Assembly (NCBI RefSeq): GCF_041435435.1
Contig: NZ_CP108494.1
Location: 6,730,501-6,794,500, forward strand
Direction of reading: 5' to 3'
Origin: Streptomyces sp. NBC_01241
Lineage (GTDB): Bacteria; Actinomycetota; Actinomycetes; Streptomycetales; Streptomycetaceae
Length of the DNA: 64,000 bases
Positions 59,939 to 64,000 of the stretch are shown one piece after another. A program made the translations under genes and the position numbers. Under the pieces are notes generated by a model, which did no database searches, was not told the DNA's origin, and was given only the letters and a program-made list of their open reading frames with translations. How positions within the stretch are numbered: position 1 is the first letter of the stretch; every line of letters begins with the position of its first letter.

Positions 59939-60336
59939 GTCCGCTCCACCGGATCAACCCCGCCGAGCTGTCGCCGCCCACCGGCTTCTCGCACGCCGTC
60001 ACCGCCATCGGCGGTCAACTGGTCTTCCTGGCCGGGCAGACCGCCCTCGACCAGGACGGCAAGGTCGTCGGCGCGGGCCTGCCCGAGCAGTTCGCGACGG
60101 CGCTCACCAACTTGCTCACCGCGCTGCGTGCGGCGGGCGGCGCCCCGGCGGACCTGGCCCGGGTCACCGTGTACGCCACCGATGTGGCCGACTACCGCAC
60201 CCATGCCGGGGAACTGGGCCGGATCTGGCGGCAGTTGGCGGGCCGCGACTATCCGGCCATGGCGGTCATCGGGGTGGCGAGGCTCTGGGACGAGCAGGCA
60301 CTGGTCGAGATCGACGGGGTGGCGGTGCTGCCGTGA
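59935..60336 (+). CDS. RidA/YjgF-family protein lacking the key arginine
   Basis: A 133-residue RidA-fold protein (HAVTAIGGQLVFLAGQTALD, LLTALRAAGGAPADLARVTV, LARVTVYATDVADY). RidA hydrolyses enamine/imine intermediates, which suits a 2-aminobenzoyl-CoA route where nitrogen must be released. The arginine that binds the substrate carboxylate in RidA (usual PARxxV) is methionine here (YPAMAVIGVARLW), as in other Rid subfamilies. Coupled to the dehydrogenase by ATGA. Confidence 0.9.
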   Translation: MSPLHRINPAELSPPTGFSHAVTAIGGQLVFLAGQTALDQDGKVVGAGLPEQFATALTNLLTALRAAGGAPADLARVTVYATDVADYRTHAGELGRIWRQLAGRDYPAMAVIGVARLWDEQALVEIDGVAVLP

Positions 60337-60339
60337 ACG

Positions 60340-60380
60340 CGCCGGGCGGGCCGGGCACCGCGTGCCCGGCCCGCCCGGCG
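60340..60380. terminator. Bidirectional 19-bp hairpin terminator
   Basis: CGCCGGGCGGGCCGGGCAC pairs perfectly with GTGCCCGGCCCGCCCGGCG with a 3-nt loop, between the convergent RidA-like and flavin-monooxygenase genes. Confidence 0.82.
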
Positions 60381-60399
60381 ACGCGCGGATCGGCGCGGA

Positions 60400-61533
60400 T
60401 CAGTACGGCTTCACCAGCACATGCGCCGCGCCCGGAATGCCGATCTTCAGCAGCTCGTCCTCCTCGGGCGTGGTCTCGCTGCCGGTCTCCTGCTTGAGCA
60501 CCGCACGCGACATGGCCTGCACCCACATGGCCCGGGGGCGGCGGCGCGCCTCCCACGCTTCGAGGGCCGCTGCCACATCGGCCTCGGTGTCCAGCGACTC
60601 GGCGAGCACCAGCGCGTCCTCGACGGCCATCGCCGCACCCTGCGCGATGTGCGGGGTGGAGGCGTGCGCGGCGTCACCCGCCAGCACCACCCGGCCGACG
60701 TGCCACGGCTCGTCGACCGTCACCTGGGAGATCCGCGAGTACACCACCGCGGCCGGGTCGGTGACGGTGGCGAGCGCCTCGGCGACCGGCCCGGAGAACA
60801 TCGCCAGCCGCTCCGTGAGCTGCTCGTGGGCCCGCTCCGGGTCCGGCCGGAAGTCCTCGGACTCGGCGAACACCGCTCCCAGGTACATCAGTTCCTCGGT
60901 GATCGGGGTGAGCAGCGCCTTCGCGGCCCGGCCCGCGGTGCCCATCACCACACCCCGCACCCGGGGCCGGCGGTCCACTGTCACCCGCCAGTTGGCGAAC
61001 CCGGTGTACTCGGGGACGTAACGGTCCCCGTACAGCCGGGTGCGCAGCGGCGAACCGATGCCGTCGAAGCCGACCACCAGGTCCCAGCGCCCGGTGGAGC
61101 CGTCGGAGAGGGTGACGTCCACGCCGGAGCCGTCGTCGGCCAGCTCCGTGATGGTGGTGCCGAAGCGGATCACGGCCCCGGCGGCCACGGCGGCGGCGTT
61201 CAGTATCTGAGCGAGGGCGGGGCGCGGGATACCGTTGTTCGAGGGGACGTCGTCCATCCTCGGCTGCGGAATCTCGGCGAGCGTGTTGCCGGCCGGGTCG
61301 GCGATGGTCAGGATCTCCCACTCGAAGCCTGCCTTGAGGCAGTCGTCGAGCACCCCGATCTCCCGCATGACGTGGAGGGCGTTGGACGGCTGGATGATGC
61401 CGACGCCGAGCGCTTCCAGCTCGTCGCGGAGCTCGGCGACCTCGACGGTGTGGCCGCGCCGGGCCAGCGCGGTGGCGAGGGTGAGCCCGCCGATGCCGCC
61501 GCCGTGAACCAGGACGCGCAGGGGTGATGCCAT
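60400..61533 (-). CDS. FAD-dependent monooxygenase downstream of conservon 2
   Basis: A 377-residue group A flavin monooxygenase: LVHGGGIGGLTLATALARRG, the DG motif VVGFDGIGSPLRTRL and VVLAGDAAHASTPHIAQGAA. The ATG follows GGAGAG. It lies 60 bp after the GTPase gene of conservon 2 on the same strand, with no terminator between, so it may be the oxidative output of that operon, in the slot where P450 genes occur in other conservons. Alternatively it serves the neighbouring aryl-CoA pathway, from which a strong terminator separates it. Confidence 0.92.
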   Translation of the reverse strand: MASPLRVLVHGGGIGGLTLATALARRGHTVEVAELRDELEALGVGIIQPSNALHVMREIGVLDDCLKAGFEWEILTIADPAGNTLAEIPQPRMDDVPSNNGIPRPALAQILNAAAVAAGAVIRFGTTITELADDGSGVDVTLSDGSTGRWDLVVGFDGIGSPLRTRLYGDRYVPEYTGFANWRVTVDRRPRVRGVVMGTAGRAAKALLTPITEELMYLGAVFAESEDFRPDPERAHEQLTERLAMFSGPVAEALATVTDPAAVVYSRISQVTVDEPWHVGRVVLAGDAAHASTPHIAQGAAMAVEDALVLAESLDTEADVAAALEAWEARRRPRAMWVQAMSRAVLKQETGSETTPEEDELLKIGIPGAAHVLVKPY

Positions 61534-61593
61534 CTCAGATCTCTCCAGAGCGAGAAAGGTGCAGAAGGTACGGGGAGTGAGGGGAGCGCACGG

Positions 61594-62163
61594 TCAGCCG
61601 GCCACGACGGGCACGCCCATCAGGTGGTCCACCAGGGCCAGCAGCACGTCCCGGCCGAACGGCCGCTCGCGCACGTCGCCGATCAGCATCGGGACGTGCG
61701 GATCGAGGTCGAGAGCTGCTCTGATCTCGTCCGGTGTACGGGTGTTGTGACCGTGGAAGCAGTTGATCGCGACCACGAACGGGATGTCCCGGCTCTCGTA
61801 GAAGTCGATCGACGCGAAACTGGTCTCCAGCCTGCGGGTGTCGGCGATCACTACACCGCCGAGCGCCCCGTTGACCAGGTCGTTCCACATGAACCAGAAG
61901 CGTTCCTGGCCGGGGGTGCCGAAGAGGTAGACCACCACCTCGGAACTGACCGTGATCCGCCCGAAGTCCAGGGCCACGGTGGTCGTGTCCTTCCCGCCGA
62001 CCCCGGCCAGGTCGTCGACACCGATGCTGGCCTTGGTCAGGTACTCCTCGGTGCGCAGCGGGGCGACTTCGCTGACTGCTCCCACCAGGGTGGTCTTGCC
62101 GACGCCGAAACCGCCGGCGACGAGGATCTTGACGGCGGCGGGGGCCGCCTGACTGCTTGTCAT
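61594..62163 (-). CDS. cvnD: Conservon 2: Ras-like GTPase (CvnD)
   Basis: A 189-residue small GTPase with P-loop GGFGVGKTTLV, TTTVALDFGRITV, FGTPGQERFWFMW and INCFHG. Closely parallels the GTPase of conservon 1 but is more canonical in length. It is 6 bp after the DUF742 gene and precedes the flavin monooxygenase. Confidence 0.93.
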   Translation of the reverse strand: MTSSQAAPAAVKILVAGGFGVGKTTLVGAVSEVAPLRTEEYLTKASIGVDDLAGVGGKDTTTVALDFGRITVSSEVVVYLFGTPGQERFWFMWNDLVNGALGGVVIADTRRLETSFASIDFYESRDIPFVVAINCFHGHNTRTPDEIRAALDLDPHVPMLIGDVRERPFGRDVLLALVDHLMGVPVVAG

Positions 62164-62169
62164 GTTGGT

Positions 62170-62574
62170 TCAGAGTCTCCGGAGTCCGTCACGAACGGTG
62201 GCCAGCAGGTCCATCCGGGCCCCGCCGGCCGCCCGCGCCACCGAGAGCGGGGCACGGGCCAGCAGGAGGCCCTGGGCGACGAGGTCGGCCAGCAGGATCT
62301 TGGTCACCGACACCGGGAGGCCGAGGCCGGACGCGACCTCGGCGACCGCGGACGGGCGGCGGCAGTGCGCGAGGATCAGCCGGTGCTCCGGCTGGAGCCT
62401 TCCCGGCAGGATCGGCGCACCGTGCTCGTCCCGCGGGTCCTGCGCGGTCGTCAGCACCGTGATGAGGGTCAAGTCGTCCCGCTCGGGAGCGGTCCGGCCC
62501 CGGGTGATGGTGTACGGGCGCACCATCGAGCCCGCCCCGTCCTCCTCGGCCTCCTCCTCCCAGTGCGGGGTCAC
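62170..62574 (-). CDS. cvnC: Conservon 2: DUF742 protein (CvnC)
   Basis: A 134-residue DUF742 protein (MVRPYTITRGRTAPERDDLT, LQPEHRLILAHCRRPSAVAE, LGLPVSVTKILLADLVAQG). It overlaps the roadblock gene by 4 bp. Confidence 0.93.
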   Translation of the reverse strand: MTPHWEEEAEEDGAGSMVRPYTITRGRTAPERDDLTLITVLTTAQDPRDEHGAPILPGRLQPEHRLILAHCRRPSAVAEVASGLGLPVSVTKILLADLVAQGLLLARAPLSVARAAGGARMDLLATVRDGLRRL

Positions 62575-63008
62575 GCGCGCTGCCCGTTCCCGGATCCGAA
62601 GGCGTCGAACTCACCGCGGGCCGGGGTGCCGAGCTTCTGGCCGACCTGCTGGACGAGGTTGTGCATGGCGAGTGACATGATCTCGGCGTCCACCTCCTGG
62701 GAGGCGATCACGGCCAGGTGGGTGCCCTGGGCGGCCGAGATGATGAAGAGCCAGAGGTCGGCGAGTTCGACGATCACCTGGTGGACGCCGCCGCCGTCGA
62801 AGAGCTGCCCGACGCCGCGGGCCAGGCTCTGCTGACCGGTGCAGATGGCGGCCAGCCGCTCGGCGTCGGCACGGTCGATGGTGCGCGAGTGGCTCACCAC
62901 CAGACCGTCGTCGGAGAGCAGCACGGCGTTCCGGGTCTCGGCCACCGAGTCCACCAGACCGTCGAGCAGCCAGTCGAGATCCTGGTGAGTGGCGGTTGTG
63001 CGTGTCAT
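62571..63008 (-). CDS. cvnB: Conservon 2: roadblock/LC7 protein (CvnB)
   Basis: A 145-residue roadblock protein (DLDWLLDGLVDSVAETRNAV, LLSDDGLVVSHSRTIDRADA, HLAVIASQEVDAEIMSLAMH). It is presumed to be a partner of the downstream GTPase. Overlaps the sensor-gene stop by 4 bp. Confidence 0.93.
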   Translation of the reverse strand: MTRTTATHQDLDWLLDGLVDSVAETRNAVLLSDDGLVVSHSRTIDRADAERLAAICTGQQSLARGVGQLFDGGGVHQVIVELADLWLFIISAAQGTHLAVIASQEVDAEIMSLAMHNLVQQVGQKLGTPARGEFDAFGSGNGQRA

Positions 63009-64000
63009 GACCGTTCTTCTCTCGTGGGGAGGGGGGTTGCGGGTGGAGCGGGCTGCGTCGTCGTCCCGTCGATCGCGCGGGCCGCGCGGGAGCGGCGCTG
63101 GAACGCTCCGATCGCCGCTCCGGCCCGGCGGGGGGCCGGTCGCGGCTGTGAGTTCTCGGACGGGCCCGGCGGCGTGGCCGCGGCGGGCCGGGCGGCCGGG
63201 GCGATCCGCAGCTCGTCCGCCAGGCTGGCCTGTCGTACCCGGCGCGGCAGCGGTGGCTCCGCACCGGGCGCGGGAAGGGCGGGCCGCCCGGACCCGCTCT
63301 CCGGGCGCAGGGCGTCCGGCTCCGGCGGCGCCGGATGGTCGGGCACGGACACCGGCAGCTGCGCGGGGCGGGCGACGTCCGGCCCGGACTGCCGGGGCCC
63401 GGGGATCGGGAGGCGGGGACGGTCCGTCCCGGCGCCCGAGGGGTACGGAGCGGCGTACGGCTGCTGGGGAGCCGGGTACGGCTCCTCGGGCATCGCGTAC
63501 GTCTCCTGCGGCATCGGGTACGGCGGCTGGTCCACGGGGTACTGGCCGGCCGCCGTCATGTACGGCTGTTCGGCCGCGTTGTACGGGGTCTCGTGTGCCG
63601 TGCGGGACGCGGTGGGCGAAGCAGGTGCGGGCGATGCGTTGTACGGGTCGGTGGGCGCCCCGTACGGCTCGTCCTGCGCCGGGACCGGGTTCTCCGGCGC
63701 CGCGTACGGCTGCTCCGGGGTGGCGTAGGGCGCGCCCGCCGCGTTCAGCGCGGTGACTCCGGCCAGTGCCTGACCCTGGACGCGGGTCGGCAGCGCGTCA
63801 CCCGGTGCTTGGGCCGCCGCGGGGGCGGCGGGTGCGGGAGCGGAGGAGGGCACGCCGACCGGGCCGGACTGCGGCTCGGAGACGGTGAGCTCGTCGGGGA
63901 CGAGCACGACCACCCGCGTACCGCCGTACGGCGAGGAACGGAACTCCACCCGCAGACCGTGCTGGTCCGCGAGCCGTGCGATCACGTACAGACCGAGCCG
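63005..64000 (-). CDS. cvnA: Conservon 2: histidine-kinase-like ATPase (CvnA), 3-prime part
   Basis: The gene runs off the window; only the last 331 or so residues are seen. It begins in the final strand of the GHKL ATPase domain (LGLYVIARLADQHGLRVEFR, SSPYGGTRVVVLVPDEL). It continues as a long Pro/Ala-rich, probably disordered tail holding about ten tyrosine-proline units of the type EQPYAAPE / DEPYGAPT, then a basic C-terminus. The tail is much longer than in conservon 1 and its repeats could be a protein-docking or phosphorylation platform. Confidence 0.9.
   Translation of the reverse strand, partial: RLGLYVIARLADQHGLRVEFRSSPYGGTRVVVLVPDELTVSEPQSGPVGVPSSAPAPAAPAAAQAPGDALPTRVQGQALAGVTALNAAGAPYATPEQPYAAPENPVPAQDEPYGAPTDPYNASPAPASPTASRTAHETPYNAAEQPYMTAAGQYPVDQPPYPMPQETYAMPEEPYPAPQQPYAAPYPSGAGTDRPRLPIPGPRQSGPDVARPAQLPVSVPDHPAPPEPDALRPESGSGRPALPAPGAEPPLPRRVRQASLADELRIAPAARPAAATPPGPSENSQPRPAPRRAGAAIGAFQRRSRAARAIDGTTTQPAPPATPLPTREERS

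Overview
The window is high-GC actinobacterial DNA and almost certainly comes from a Streptomyces chromosome. The evidence is dense coding with G/C-rich third codon positions, frequent GTG/TTG starts and 4-bp start/stop overlaps, two conservon operons (histidine-kinase-like ATPase, roadblock, DUF742, small GTPase), a SepF paralogue, an LCP wall ligase, an F420-type LLM oxidoreductase and several rare TTA codons. It ends inside a gene at 64000. All calls come from reading the sequence; no database search was run.

Layout. 1-10450 is a catabolic island. A leftward operon (P450, [3Fe-4S] ferredoxin, ferredoxin reductase, LysR regulator) diverges from a rightward operon (two phosphotriesterase-like proteins, flavin monooxygenase, HSL-type esterase, MBL hydrolase, CocE/NonD hydrolase). 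The substrate is unknown; hydroxylation followed by ester or lactone opening is the likely logic. 10450-12700 is a graveyard of mobile DNA: an ABC-transporter tail, a TnpB remnant and two IS5-type transposase starts in inverted orientation flanking an erythromycin-esterase gene. 12780-23000 holds an ArsR regulator with a small membrane protein, an MMPL exporter, a secreted repeat protein, a decayed MmyB-type regulator, a GNAT, an LCP protein, a phosphopantetheinyl transferase, a P1 peptidase and a hypothetical protein.

23190-27950 is a sugar/inositol-like locus (SIS protein, DeoR regulator, Gfo/Idh oxidoreductase, MBL hydrolase) with a perfect 28-bp palindrome between the divergent SIS and DeoR genes. 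28049-32093 is conservon 1, ending in a P450 that lacks the EXXR arginine. 32198-37303 holds the SepF paralogue, an ATPase/MazG/unknown gene group with TTA codons and DnaA-box-like sites, an LLM oxidoreductase and a homocysteine methyltransferase.

37358-48012 is the most striking region. A gene for the bacterial RNA-repair enzyme Pnkp (polynucleotide kinase-phosphatase-ligase) is cut in two by a 6.4-kb element with three tyrosine recombinases, a TnpC-like coiled-coil protein and an orphan WapI-like immunity gene. The junctions share the 6-bp core CGCCAC, flanked by inverted arms; removing the element and one core rebuilds an uninterrupted 866-codon pnkp. A serine integrase abuts pnkp upstream, where the Hen1 partner is normally found.

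48189-52215 is arginine metabolism: arginine deiminase, ornithine carbamoyltransferase and an amino-acid permease with an ARG-box-like site. 52960-60336 is a probable 2-aminobenzoyl-CoA (or salicylyl-CoA) degradation locus: enoyl-CoA hydratase, bifunctional monooxygenase/reductase, aryl-CoA ligase, acyl-CoA dehydrogenase and RidA-like protein. Its two control regions share one operator/promoter module. 60400-64000 is conservon 2, read leftward, with a flavin monooxygenase where a P450 often sits; its first gene is cut by the window end.
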